A stretch of DNA of 64,000 nt, from NCBI GenBank assembly GCA_963556495.2, contig OY747703.1, forward strand, positions 26,741,796 to 26,805,795. The letters run 5' to 3'. Both the position numbers and the translations under genes were made by a program. Each line of letters begins with the position of its first letter. The first letter of the stretch is position 1. Origin of the DNA: Valencia hispanica (lineage: Eukaryota; Chordata; Actinopteri; Cyprinodontiformes; Valenciidae). The notes beneath the pieces are model-generated. The model saw only the letters and a program-made list of their open reading frames with translations, was not told the origin of the DNA and made no database searches. This document shows, piece by piece, positions 35,698 through 48,650 of this stretch.

Positions 35698-37252
35698 TTT
35701 TTTTCTTTTTTAAACGTGTCCTCTTTGGCAGTGTGGAGCTCAGAATCGGTGTCTGAGTACCAAGTAGAAGCCCAACAGATTTACTTTCACAAGCGGAGCA
35801 GTACAGCTTTTGCTATAGTCCTCCACTTGATATATGTGTGAAAAAACTTTATTATGAATTGCTAGGGGTTTTATTTCCTGATGTTATGGACACGGAGACA
35901 GAAAATTAAGGGGAAGAAAGAAAGAAGATGAAGAAGAGAGGTAGGAAACAAAAAGTCATGAGAGAGGGTGAGTTGAAAATACAAGAGAGGAAGGGGAACA
36001 AAGAAAACACAGGAACACATTGAAGGACGGCAGAGAGGGGAAAAAACAAAGCGAAATCAAAACGAAAAAGGAACATTGACAAAACAAACCAAACATCATG
36101 AACTAAGAACTAAACAACCACATCACACAAAAATAGATATAAAAATACAACAACAATGTCCCAGAAAAACTACCGATTAATCAAGCTCTAGTAATGATAA
36201 CCTCAGCCCAAGAATATATCTGCAGGGGCCCGGGGCGGCAGCAGTGACGAGCCCACAGGCCCCGCCGGCAACCAGCTGCGCCCGGGCGGGCCGGTCCATG
36301 GACCGGTAGAGCTGGGGCCCAGGGGCGCCCCACCCCCCAGCAGGGACCCGACAAGGGACCAGCCGACGAGGGGCCCCCGGCACTGCAGGGGCCGCGGCCG
36401 GCCGCCACGCGCCACCACCACCCCGGGCCAATCCCCACCACCAACATCCCAGCGCCCCACATCAGGGCGCCCCACCGATAGCCGCAGCGAACGGACGGCA
36501 TCCCCAGGCCAAGCTCAGCCAGCACCTGGACACCAAGTTGTACCAGCTCCCGAGTCCTGATCCCATGCAACGCAGAGCGCCGAGACCAGGCATCCAACAA
36601 AGGCCAGGGCCGGTCCAACCCGCCAATGAACCAACCACGCACGGTGCGCACAGAACAGGTGATCGAACGAGCAGAGACGCTGGATCCGTATCCCGCCGAG
36701 CCACCGAGCAGGCACCACCCAACAATCCCAAACCTGGCACCTCTAAAAAAGGTGCCCCGACCGACCAAAGGAATATATCGGCCCAGCGCATCAGCCAACC
36801 GACACACAGGCCTTCCCAGGCCCGGGCAGGCACGCACCAGGTCCGAACCGGATTGACCACCGACGCACCAGTAGGCAGGGGCATCCATCACTGGCGGGGA
36901 GTGACGGAGGGGAAATAGGCCCCCCTTTTAAATGTAAGGCCTGAGGTGCGCCAGGCGAGAGGGCAGCCCAAGACCCAACCTGACAGGCAGAGAAAGACAT
37001 ACAGACACAGTCATACGTTCCCTCCCTCTTAAACACATACATTCTCACTAACTCACCAAGACACCCAAGAAATGACGCTGTACCCTCACTCACACACCCC
37101 ATACACACTTCATGCTCCCAGGTCCAGGTACCGATGCCCCAGTAGAGCCACCAGCCCCCGAACCCGGGAGATGGACCCCTTACCTTCTAGGACGGAGACA
37201 AGCAGACCGCCAAGGGCCCCACAGTGGCGAAGCAGCCCAATTTCCTGTTTGC
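35698..37252 (-). mobile_element. GC-rich long retroposon, copy 2 (longer copy)
   Basis: Read on the minus strand, it starts at 37252, runs through about 1.1 kb of GC-rich sequence, then the same T-rich, pyrimidine-rich and AATAAA-bearing 3' part as copy 1, and ends in an A-rich tail (T run at 35698-35711 on plus). It is flanked by TACAATACATTTCTT at 35683-35697 and 37253-37267, a 15-bp target duplication. A 235-codon ATG frame (36888-36181) starts MDAPAYWCVGGQSG, but other frames here are also open because stops are rare in GC-rich DNA, so I do not claim a protein. It extends about 750 bp further 5' than copy 1 and lacks about 256 bp that copy 1 has (12050-12305). Confidence 0.85.
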
Positions 37253-37267
37253 TACAATACATTTCTT

Positions 37268-38689
37268 AACCTAACTAACCCTGTGTTGATTTAGCACATT
37301 AAGGCCAACCCAGCAGAAACTACCCCTGGAACAAAACATCAATAAAATGGATGCTGCATTTATGAGTTACTTCAATTAGACACTTTCACAGAAATAGTGT
37401 AGATCATGCAAAATGACTTAAATGTAGTTATTTATTTTATCACACTTCAAAGCTAGGACATTTTCAAGAATATTTAACATTGATTTTGATACAGATTTAG
37501 ACTGGAACTTGGAATCAGCAAACACCTAATCCAAAATTTATCTGATTGGTTATCAGGAGAAAAGAAATCTTGAATAATACATTCTGAAAGTTAACATTTA
37601 CATTTATACCCATGGTTATACATCTTGAATTGAACAAAAGGATTAACATCTGTTTTTGTCTGCTTCTGTGTGGGCTCTTGGATCACAAGCCTTTGTTTAG
37701 CTGCATGTTATGACAGTAACAGTTGAGACAGGGCAGAGATGGATCTGACCTCAGAAATCAGCCCTTGGAAATAACTAAGCTCCCATTAAAATGACATAGG
37801 AGTGTGAAGCAGGTGCAGCAGGACTGGAATGTGCAGTTTTCCCTTCTTGTTTTTCTTGGAATATTCAGTCATTTCTGATCACATCATGGATATTTCAAAC
37901 CCAGAGCCAGCAGCTCTACTGTGGATGTCTGCTGGTAAAATATTCCAGTCTGGCAGGTCATTGAACCGATTGGCAGTACTTTTTATTCTGTTTTCAGTAT
38001 TCACATGAGACATGTAATATGTAGTTTTAACATAATGTGTTCTCTCCTTCTCTGCCGGGTCTGGCCTGAACTGCTCTGGGTGGGTCATTTTTAATAAACC
38101 ATTAAACATTAATGTTTTTAGACTACCTGTTTTGAGAGGTGCAGCTTGTCCTCAAACGACTTCCAAATGAATTTATGGTCAGCTTCACAGCTAGATATAG
38201 GACACAGGACATTCACTGTGCAGATAGCCTTAGAGCAGGTGGTTAAACTTCCCAGCTGCAGGATACAATTATCTAAAAAAAAAGTTTGGTAATAATGTGT
38301 TGACTCTGTGCAATGTGATGCTGGTTGTGAGGACATTGAACTGCTGTGTATTCAGCAAGGGAGCGGCTGGAGACTGGCTGACTTTCAGGATCTTCTAAAA
38401 ACAACTCATGAGAGATTTGAAGAGTAGCAGCTAAAGACTCCTCATGGAGAGACAGACAGGAGTGTTTGTGTGATGCAAAGGGATGAAGAATGGCTATTTT
38501 ATTATCAGCTGTATTGTTTCTCTTGGTTGCTGTGTGGTTTCTTCCTCTCTTTTATTCAATTATTTCAAAGTCCCCACATGCCTTTGGTAATATTGATCCA
38601 TTTATAGCCAGTCACCACAAGAACACACAGTAATTTACACTGCAACGAGTTTGAACAAGTCTTTTTTTGGCACTAGTGACTCTGACATT
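37268..38689. other. Intergenic, nothing recognised
   Basis: Short minus-strand frames at 37879-38109 and 38118-38336 match nothing I know. No element ends seen. Confidence 0.4.
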
Positions 38690-38826
38690 TACCAGATGGG
38701 TAGACAGAGAACTGGGGAATATATGCAGAAAAGGTCTCAGGGTCGGGAATCGAACCCAGGATGGCTGCATCGAGGACTATAGCTTCTGCATATGGGGTGC
38801 CTGCTCTACCACTACACCACACAGCA
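38690..38826 (-). mobile_element. tRNA-derived SINE fragment
   Basis: Minus strand: TGGTGTAGTGGTAGAGCAGG (A-box region), then GGGTTCGATTCCC (B box, 38757-38745). Same family as 10540-10672. It is followed by SINE body, so not a tRNA gene. Confidence 0.65.
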
Positions 38827-38987
38827 TCCCATTTTGAGCAAGTTTACAAAAAACCTTTTTGACAATAGGAAAGGGCTACGTTAGGTCATCTTCAAAATTG
38901 GGGATTCAGTTTGATTAAGGTAGCCAAATTCTTCAGGTCCCAGTTTGCCCTCAAAATACATCAAAAGAACTGGAGCTTTTGAAAGAT

Positions 38988-40335
38988 CCATTCATTCATC
39001 CATCCATCCATCCATCCATCCTGGGTCTTCCCTATAGTGTCTCCTACAAGTGGCCTGTGCCCAGAAAACCTTCCAACCGAGGCACTCAGGTGCTCTACTT
39101 TGAGCTCCCCCCAGATGACAGGACTCTTTACCTTATCTCCAGGGCTGAGTCCAGTCACCCTCCAGGGGAACCTCGTTTTAGCTTCTTGTATCCATAATCT
39201 CATTCTTTTGGTCATGATCCATGTGTCCTGACTATAGGTGAGGGTTTTAATGTAGGCAGACCAGTAAATTGAAACCACCACAGACCAGAACAGTGCCCAC
39301 ATTACACTAGATGAAGCCCTATTCATCTGTTTACCTTACATTCCATGAACAAGACACCTAGATACTTAAACTCCTCCTCTTGAGAAAGGGACTGACCCCT
39401 AACCCAGAGGGAACAGTCCACTGTTTTCAAGTCAAGAACCATGGCCTAGGGCTTATAGGATCTCACTTTTATCCTGGCTGCTTCACACTCAGCAGCAAAC
39501 CGCCTCAGTGCTTGCTGAGGGTCAGGGCCTGAAGAAGCCAAAAGAAGCACATTATATGTGAAAAGCAAAGACGAGATCCTGATGTTACAAAACCAAACAC
39601 CTCCTCTCCATGACTATGCCTTGAGATCCTGTCTGCGAACACGCCAAACAGGATCGGTGACAAAGGCCAGCCTTGGCAGAGTCCAACGTACACTGTGAAC
39701 AAGTTTGACTTTGTGCTGAGAATGTGGACATAACTCTTGCTTTGGGCATCCCACCACCCAGCCACCCAGATACCCCATATTCCATACAGTAACCCACTCA
39801 AAATACCTTGGGAGACACGGTAGTAGGCCTTGTCCAGATCTGCAAAACACATGTAGACTGGAGAAGCAAACTCCCATGACCCCCTCTGTAATTCCCGGAG
39901 GGTAAAGAGCTGCTCTACTGTTCCCTGGCCAGGATGTAAGCCACATTGCTCCTCCTATATTCGAGGTTCGACTATCAGTCAAAGTCTTCTCTCCAACACC
40001 CCAAAGTAAGCAGAAAAGCTGAGAATTGTGATACCGAGATAATTGGAACACACTCTCTGGTCTCATTTCTTAAAAATGGGGACCACTACCTCAGTCTGCA
40101 TCTCGAGTCCCAGACCTTAATCTTTAATCCAGATCACATCCATGTCCCTAAAGCCGTTCTGCTTGTATGGGCACTGAAGTCTGCTACTAGGAGCATAACT
40201 GAATCCCAAAATGGCAACCCTTCCGGGACATCCTCCAGAAACTCTAAGAAGGCCGGGTAATCTGAACTACTTCTTTGTGCATAAGCAGACAGATGTCTGT
40301 AAGAAGGAGCAATAAGAACAACAAACAACATCTAT
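38988..40335 (-). pseudogene. RTE-like LINE, old degraded copy with endonuclease and RT pieces
   Basis: On the minus strand, 40331-40134 encodes an endonuclease segment (SSSDYPAFLEFLEDVPEGLP, then VMLLVADFSAH). 39950-39505 encodes RT motifs in shifting frames (MCFADLDKAYYRVSQGILSG, GLCQGWPLSPILFGVFADRI). 39326-38988 covers the connection region (IKTLTYSQDTWIMTKRMR). It ends in a GGATGGAT tail at about 38991-39020. It belongs to the same family as 29866-30775 and 51954-52627. The sequence between endonuclease and RT is collapsed; many stops and frameshifts. Confidence 0.8.
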
Positions 40336-40837
40336 ATATTTTGACAGCGGGCCGTCGTTCGCTGGGCTCAGTTCTCTTAACTGGGCACAGCTTTACGTCA
40401 GCATAGAGTTTTTATAGAAACACAAGTTGCAGGAAACTGCTCCCACATAGATATTTGTTCACAGAATAATGGTCAAAGCTTCTTCACATAATGGAACGCA
40501 TGATGTACTACATTTTTCTTGATTGTTCACTGTTTCTAAGTATTGCCACATGCACTACTGAATTAAACCGTCATACAACAAAATAAATGTACTCTCAACA
40601 TTTACAGAATTTTATCTCTTCACATTTGATTCTTCATACCAAGGAAACTCATCATTTTCTCCGAAACTGCTACTTTTTTTAAAAACATGTCACCGTGCCG
40701 TTGCAGCATAGGAGTATGACACAGCCTCCATTTTCCTGCTTTTTAGTTTGAAAACCTCTTTGTTTTCATGAGAGTTTACCAGTAGCTGTAATGTACTTTT
40801 GTTTGTCCGTATTACTATCAGAACACCATCACAAATG

Positions 40838-41333
40838 AAAGGGGCTATGTGCAATTTTCTGAAATTTAAACTCGCGACTGACCCCATGTGGCCAAAACCG
40901 GAACTGCTCTTCCTTTCTGCTCACTCTCGCAGCGCTCGCCGGTCGCTCTCAATCTTCTATCTTTTTTTTAGGGCACTTGTCAGTGGTTTAACTTTCTTAG
41001 TCTTATGTGGAGTTACTGTTGGTGTAGGAGTTGTCCTTGGTCTCTTCTGTGTATTCGCACAATCCATTGAACTGCTTGCGAGTGCTGACTACCGGTAGTG
41101 GTAGAGTGATCTGAAACATTTAACATGAACGCGCTTGACGTCACATCCGCAGACAGCGCGGGAAAATCGGACCCGACAGAAAATAGAAAAAATTGGATAC
41201 AGGCTTATAGGTGCACCCACTGTGAGCTGACAAGGTGTCAGTATGCTCATCAGGAGATGTTTGAGTCAAAAATGGACAAATAAAAAGGCTATTGTTACAT
41301 TTATTTTGGGGAAAAAGTTGCACATAGCCTCTT
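40838..41333. mobile_element. TIR MITE
   Basis: The left end is AAAGGGGCTATGTGCAATT. The right end on the minus strand is AAAGAGGCTATGTGCAACT. The interior is CpG-rich and non-coding. Confidence 0.7.
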
Positions 41334-41617
41334 TAACCAGATGTTCCTACCAAATGAGCAGGAGTTCGATTCAATAGCGCTGATGTGAAGTGTTTATAGA
41401 TTACACAAATTATACATTATAGTATAATAAACAAATTATTTATTAAGCCATGCACTCTAACAAGAGAAAAAGATCAACAGCTTCACAGATCCTCCACCAT
41501 AGCATAGCAGGGGTCACACAGTGCTTTTTCAACTTTTGTTTCACATCAAACCTATCTGGATTGCTTACAACCAAAAATCTAAATCTTAGACTTATCAAAT
41601 CTTATTTTAATTTGTCA

Positions 41618-41720
41618 ATCAAATTTTATTTGTAGAGCACTTTTCATGATAAAATCAGCACAATGTGCTAAACATGATAAAAAAAACTGAAAAATAAACA
41701 AAGAAAACACACTTAAAGCA
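41618..41720 (-). mobile_element. LINE 3' tail fragment
   Basis: TCAAATTTTATTTGTAGAGCAC and the AATGTGCTAAACATGAT part match the tails seen at 33735 and 46600. No coding part. Confidence 0.45.
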
Positions 41721-41932
41721 AAATCGATCATACACAACCAGTTAAACTCTCAGCACACACAAAACATACACACACCGTCTCTTGCCCTTTCACTGCAGAA
41801 TCACTGCTCAATCCGTTCCTGTGTCTTTGAGTGAACAAATAAACATCTAGAATAATACCACTGTGAGAAAACAATATTTGGGAGATGCATCCACACTGAA
41901 AGCCACCCCACAGCCACAGAAGAGTCACCACA

Positions 41933-41965
41933 TACCTGCCTGCCCATGATCAGGGCAGGCAGGTA
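41933..41965. repeat. Perfect 13-bp hairpin
   Basis: TACCTGCCTGCCC (41933-41945) is inverted exactly at 41953-41965 around a seven-base loop. Confidence 0.8.
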
Positions 41966-42120
41966 TCCACAGCACAGCCATAAGGCTGCAGTGCAGAGCC
42001 CTGCCCATCATGACAAAAGTGATCCCAATAGCAGCGACCTCCATGGCTAAACTGGCTGGGCTCCCAGCGAGAAGGACGCCCAAGGAAACACTGGAGTTAG
42101 TCTGTATAAAACAATTAGTA

Positions 42121-42243
42121 AAAACACTTCATCCATCTATCCATTATCTGTACCCGTCCATCCTATGCAGGGTTGTGGGGGGGCTGGTGTCTATCTCCAG
42201 CTGTCATGGGCAAGAGGCAGGGTACACTCTGGACAGGCCAGTG
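42121..42243 (+). repeat. LINE-tail-like dispersed repeat
   Basis: CATCCATCTATCCATTATCT, then TGCAGGGTTGTGGGGGGG, CTATCTCCAGCTGTCATGGG and GGCAGGGTACACTCTGGACA. Inverted relative to 17167-17280. Confidence 0.6.
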
Positions 42244-45200
42244 TAAAAACACTTCACTAACACAAAATAATAATAATAGAAATTCACAGATAAATAATAA
42301 TATTAATTAAAAATATAAATGAATAAAAAAAGGATAAGATAAGAAATAAAAATTAGATAAATAAAAACTAAATTAAAAGCCAAGGTAAAAAGGTAGGTCT
42401 GAGCTTCTTTTTAAAAGAAAGAGCAGCACAGTACAGTACAATAATCTAATCTACAGGAAATAAAAGCATGCATCAAAACTTCTGTGCTGATGCACTCCTG
42501 TTCAGGCTGTTTTGGAGATTTGGTGACCACAAGCTGCAGCTGTCACATCATGAGTATTAAAGCCCCCCCCCCTCCCTTATTACCCTCATCAATGTAATAT
42601 GGGTCCTAGTCAGACTCAAACATAAGATTGTGTTAATCACTAAATAAATCTGGTCAAATAAACAGTAAAAAAAAGAAGTGGAACAAAGGTTATTTTATTT
42701 TAAGGCTTTTTACACATAGTAACAAATATATTTGACCAGCACTGTAGCTTTAGGTAGCTGGTTGTCCCTTTAGTATTGATAAGCTTGTCAATGAGCACAT
42801 GTTTTAAATTAAGTCTGTTAAACAGTCAAATATAAAATAAATAAATAAACTGCCCATTTAAAAATCATTGAATGTTAAAAATTAATTGCGGTATACCTCT
42901 GAGTGTTTTGATGTAATTTTCCAACTAAACATGTTTTCCACTTTCCATACCTCCACAGAGTTCAGGCTAAGAGCAGGCGGAGGAAGCGAATGAACAGTCT
43001 GTTATGAAACTGCATGAGTCAAACACTGAAAAGCTAAGCGCCCCTTGTTCTCCCAGCAGGAGCTAAAAAGAGGCAGGCGGCTATATTCACCTGCTGACCA
43101 AAACACAGTTGTACACAGCACAAAAATATAACTGAGCAGGAGGCTTTGTAGGATTATGCTTGCTTTCCAGTAGATTTTTTTGGTTCCATATATGGAGATT
43201 ACGCTGCCCTGCTCAGCATCATTTTGCAGCAGAGGAGTCATGTGTTTATATGACAAAATGAAGAGTCACTCATTGTTCGGTAACGAGACTAATGTACACT
43301 TTCACCTCTCTTCTCTTCAAATTATTAGAAACACATAAATGGGTCATAAAATGTTCCTGTTAATAAATTTACAGCTCAGAAAATCACAACACATGTTTTA
43401 TTTACAAAGATTATTGTGAGCTTGGTTTAAGTTCTAACTTACTAGAGATTTAACACAATGCTAATATAGTTACTTAATGTTGTATTTTAAATTACAGAAA
43501 TATACTGAGAAAATACATTTCCAAGAAATCTACTGGCAGATCGTTTACGTTAAAATAACCACCATGTGTGTAAGTCACTTGTTCTGTTTAATTACTAATC
43601 TAGTAATTTTGGACTCCTGGCTGGCAAAAGTTTCCGTCCTTTGCTGACTCTCTACTAAACCACACAAACTGAGAAAATAATTTGACAAATTGTGACACTT
43701 TTAGCAGTCGCAAACCCCAGCTGGTTTGGATCTATTTCCTGGAATGAACTTGAAGGATTTTGATGAGTAAGTCTCAAAAGTTTCCTCTCATAAATAAAGA
43801 GGAATACCAGAACACCATCACCCAGATAATCAGTCCACTAGTGAGAGTAAAACTTTACAGTTTACACAATAACCTCATGATGTGCTTTATTTGAACTTAA
43901 AAATTTGGAGTTTCCAGTACAGAAAAATCAACCGCATCAACCTTCCAAAGATGGAAGTTCGGCTTGCAAACCTGAGGGTCTTCCATACAGTTGTACTCAT
44001 AAGTTTACAGACCCTGGCAGAATCTGATACAGATTACTTCAACTCACTGGACACAGGCTGAAAGTCCTTTTATTCCCATGGAGATTTCTTAGTAGCCACT
44101 GGTACAATAACAGATTTTTTTTTTCAAAGCTTATGAGCCTCGTGCAGAGTGAAAGACAAATAAAAAGGTCTATAAAATTATTGGACTAATTATCAGCATC
44201 AACTTCAAGAGGTTTGCCAACAACCATATCACAGCCTGGGCTTTTTGAAGCAGATATCTGACGTGCAGGTGCTTGATGTGTTAAACAGATAGTTCTGTAC
44301 GTTTCTGAAATCAAACTCATAATTAAAAACCAAAAACGTATTCAATGCATTTGCATGTTCAAAAAACATCTATGTGCATTCACCTATTCCCCTTATTGTT
44401 CTTCATTATAGGATTTTTTTAAATCACACAGTCCCTCACTGCCTTTAAGTCATTGTTACAATTTCTGTTCTGTTTTATTTAGGTTATTTGGAAGTTAGAT
44501 CTGTGCCCGTTTGATTTCTATTCTGGCTAGTTTTTTTTCACTCCCTTTTTGCTTTCATTAACTTATAAAAAGGTGTGCTGTCATTTGTCTAGAGTCATTA
44601 AGAGTGACCTAATGTTCACATTCAAAAGCTCCCTTTGTTTCCTCTGTAGCCTTTTCAAGTCACATTTCCACCAACTTGGTAATTACAGGAGGAGTAATTG
44701 GAGGGGAGTGAACCGTTGTGATCCATTTTTATATTTTGCATGACTTTCATAATTAGTTAATTTGCACAGATTATATTCAAACGCTTCCTGTCGTTAGTGC
44801 AAAATCTTTGACTTGTGACCCACTCTGTAAACGAGCAGAGCTAAATGACTGTGTCCTCCTGCAAAGTTAAAAATGGTTCATGTCAGGTTATACTGAGTTG
44901 ATGAGGAAAGACACTCAGACTGAACTCTTGGTAGAGGGTGGAATTTCAGCAACTCCTAAAATTTGCTTTGAATTTCCAACATTTCTCAGGTCATTCTTCT
45001 GTTATGCAATATTCTCCTTGGGACCATTCACATTTTGTGGTTATTATGGGGGAGGATATTTAAAGCAGAAAACTAATGATTAAATTTGGGATCTATGCGT
45101 CAGATGTGGATAAGCGGGACTTGGAAAAACTAGGGATGAGAAAATGGATATTAAATATGGTAAACCTATTGAGACGAGTTATGAGTAATGAACTATACAG

Positions 45201-45559
45201 CACTCAATCCTTTCTTTTTTGCTGAAAAGATTCATACAAGGAACTACAATTTTTTTCAATTAAAAATAGCATGGATATATGAATAAACAGACTGTAGGAA
45301 ATTACTTTTTAAGGATTTCAATGTACAATACAAGTCATTCTGATAGAATGCAATTCAGTAAGATATCATACAATTATCCCAATGAATCCATAAAGGGATG
45401 ACTCAATGAATGACAATTATTTTTGTTTTTTTACATTTTATGTAAAACAAACAATAGTTGGAGCATAATAAAACCTATCATTAGCCAAAAAATATAAATA
45501 AATATATGTTTAGCTAAAGCTAAAAAATAAATAGGCCTACAAAAACAATCCCTCTATTT
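42244..45559. other. Intergenic, little recognised
   Basis: At 43990-44030, GTACTCATAAGTTTACAGAC followed by CCTGGCAGAA resembles a Tc1/mariner-type terminal repeat, but no partner end was found. No coding motif, RNA gene or other element is visible in the rest. Confidence 0.35.
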
Positions 45560-45740
45560 AAGTTCTTGACTTGATGTATATCTTTTTCCAGATGGCAGGA
45601 GGGTAAACATCCCATTAAAAGGGTTTCTGTTGTCTTTTAAAATAGTGCCTGCCCAGCGCTCTGGGTAGATGTCCTGCATCCTAAGGAACCTGGTCCTATG
45701 AACCGTCTCCCACACTTATTGATGGTCAGTGAGAGATGTT
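45560..45740 (-). pseudogene. L2-like LINE fragment
   Basis: Minus-strand reading includes MQDIYPERWAGTILKDNRNP and FNGMFTLLPSGKRYTSSQ, the end of an L2/CR1-like ORF2. Short and isolated. Confidence 0.5.
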
Positions 45741-46589
45741 CCAAGATAAACAAAAGGATTAAAAACACCACATTTTATTTCTCTTGCCGCAAAAGTTAAG
45801 ATCAACCATTCAAGACAAGCATTCATCATCAGCATGAATGCAGTTTTAATTTTGTACTTTTAAGGATTTCTTTCTTATTTGAGGACTGATGAAACAAAAT
45901 ACAGACAGAACCCTTCTTAGCACAAGATGGGATTTATTGTATATTTTCTCTTTTAAAAAATTGAAAAAATAATACATACATCATACATATAGGCCTAAAT
46001 TTAAACACACATCCCATTGTTGACACCAGCTAGAGCTAGTCCTCTTTTTTCATCATTCCTTCCACTTCGTACAAACGCCACTGACAGTGAAACTAATCCT
46101 TATTATGAAGCTAACACCATCCTGCTTGTCAGCTGGTACTGTGCTCTTAGGCCTGACAGCTTCACCTTGACTTCTCCATACTGCTTATCATTGTGGTTAA
46201 ACAGCTGAATCTTTTGCGAATAAAACCTTTTCCAGAAGGCATTATGGCATGTTTTTCTTCTTTTTTTTTCGACAGCTGCAGATTTCAGTCAAGCTTCAAG
46301 ATTTGGACTTTGGAGCAGAGGCTTCTTTCTTGGTCCACACACTTTTAGTCCATGTAAGTATAAAACTGACCTCATTGTGAACAGTATTAACACTGTTCCA
46401 GCATCTTCCAGTTTAAGGTAGGCAGTGGGATTGGTGTTCCAGCTGGATCCTTCATGACAACTTTAACCAATCTCCTTTTATCTGAGAGTTTAAGTGCGGG
46501 TCATATGAGGAACACCTGGGTAGAGTTGGGTGTTCCAACATGATAATGATATAATGATCTCAAACACACATCAAAACTGTTTTTTAAAG
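45741..46589. other. Intergenic, nothing recognised
   Basis: No coding or repeat structure recognised. Confidence 0.35.
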
Positions 46590-46985
46590 GATAAATACAA
46601 AGCAAGGCAAGCTTATTTGTATAGCACCATTCATACACCAGGAAACTCAACAAGCTTAACTGGAAAATAAATGAAGACATAAAAAGAACAACAAGAATCA
46701 GACGAAACACACAAACATTTAGGCATCATATAAAATGAAAGAAATGATCAATGAATAAAACAAATAAATAGCTAAGATTCAATAGAAATGGTGCATTAAA
46801 AATAATCTTCAACCTTTAGTAAAATAAATGTTTTCAGTTCTGATTTTTAAGGAGCAAACAGTTTCTGCGCATCACAACTTTTCAGGGAGTTTGTTCGAGG
46901 GCTGAGGAGCACCAACTATAAGCTGCCTTTTAAATGTATTTAGATAAAGCAGTTTCAAAGCTTCTGGGATAGTTCCAGTCTCAAA
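46590..46985 (-). mobile_element. LINE 3' fragment
   Basis: Begins with the tail GCTTATTTGTATAGCACCAT on plus. The right part (46880-46930) reads on minus as a decayed AYSWCSSALEQTP-like segment, equivalent to the YAPLIWNRLP region of the LINE at 33722-34510. Confidence 0.5.
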
Positions 46986-48017
46986 CCTCTAGAAAATATA
47001 TGTGCTATGGTAAAACACCAGGTTTGTACCAGAAAACCAAACAGTTTAAATGAACTTAATCACTTCTACCAAGCAGAGTGGCAACTCATTGTCCCCTGCA
47101 AAAATTGTGTGGTTTCGCTGCAACTTGCTAAGAGGTATTTATACAAATATCAGTTGCATGATACAATCAGGTGGTTCATAAAACCTTAAATTCATAACAC
47201 AGTTATAGGTTGATTGATATGTTGATCAGAGAAACGTAACAGAATAATATGCCAAAATGTTGAATTGAAAGGATTGCAAGCGGGGCCCTTTTTGCAGAAA
47301 GAAGCCATCTGAATATGTGTTTCTCACATGTATGATATAACTGCAAGTCAGGCATTGTCCTTCAATATCTGGGAGCGCTCTGAAAGACTGGGAAGCTGCT
47401 CTGCTTCTCTACCAGACATCCAATATAATGCCACAAAATATTTTATTGCTTCTCTACATAAAAATGTCAACAGAAACCCTGGCCAGACCTTGACAGAGAA
47501 GAACTATGCTGTGGGCCAAATAATTTCACTGGCATCTATCATGTTGGTAAAACGTTTATGCTTTAAACTCAGAGCAGAAATGCACCCCAAGGCTATACTG
47601 GGTAATGGTGGTTGATAGAGGGTGTCAAGTAGCTGCTGTTATTGTGAGTATAAAATAAAGGCAACCAAAAACTTAACTGAGCACACATGTTCCTGTCACC
47701 TAACCAACACAGATTAAAAAAATGCATTTACAGCTTCTTCTTTGGGGCTTCTTATGATGAAAATTCTTTCATTTTGCTTGCCAGTCTGTTGTTTTTGGAC
47801 AACGGTGAATAGAAAAATAGAAAGATTTAAATCTATACCACCTGAAACGTACAATTTCTCCAGATATAGCTGATCCAGCACTGTGAACACTTAAATGTAT
47901 ACTGCAGTATTCTGAGTGATCAAAAGGTTATCCCATTTCTCAGCACAAGTAACTCCTGCTACATCTCACTCATACAAACTCAGTAAATCCCGGAAATAAC
48001 CCGGTCTCTCTGACAAC
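46986..48017. other. Intergenic, nothing recognised
   Basis: A 95-codon plus-strand frame at 47328-47615 has no recognisable similarity. Confidence 0.35.
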
Positions 48018-48213
48018 TTTTTTTTTTTTTTTTTTGCATCATAAATATATTTTAGGATTTTTGCTAGCTTATAATGAAAAACACATTCAGGATGACTCCC
48101 AGAACATGGCTTCTGGACCAGAGATGGTTAAGGGGCCTTGCTTCATGGTAGTCTTGAACCCTCACCCCTCTGATCAGTATCCCAAAACCTTAACCACTGA
48201 CTTACCACTGCCA
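48018..48213 (-). mobile_element. tRNA-derived SINE with poly(A) tail
   Basis: Minus strand: TGGCAGTGGTAAGTCAGTGG (A-box region), GAGGGTTCAAGACTACC (B box), then CAAGGCCCCTTAACC, and a pure A tail of 18 (T run 48018-48035). Complete 5' to 3' layout. Confidence 0.75.
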
Positions 48214-48650
48214 AAAATCTGAACTATCCCAGCACTGTCTAAGCCAAAATCATTTTCTTTTTGGGGGGAAATTGAACAATCTGTACCATCTGTTGAAGTG
48301 ACCAAGGAACCAAGTCAACAAATATTTATTCATAAGGCTTTGGGGGCTGCTAGATTATCTTGGTTGTCACACATGTGCAACAGTGCAGGATCAGATTTGG
48401 TGCCTTTGAAATAAACTGAGATGGTGATTTGCATCGCTGGTAACAAGAGAAATGCATTACCTATGCTGTGCTGTTCTTGGGTTGTACTTTGTCAAAGATT
48501 ATGTTGCTAACTTTTATGTCTCCAGTTTGAGACCCTCAAATTTCACTGGTGCCGTGGCATTAAATCATAAAATTAGAACCACCAGTAGACATTAGAGGGG
48601 CTGAAAGACAATACTTTTTCTGCAGGTCTGCTGGACTCACCCTTACAATC

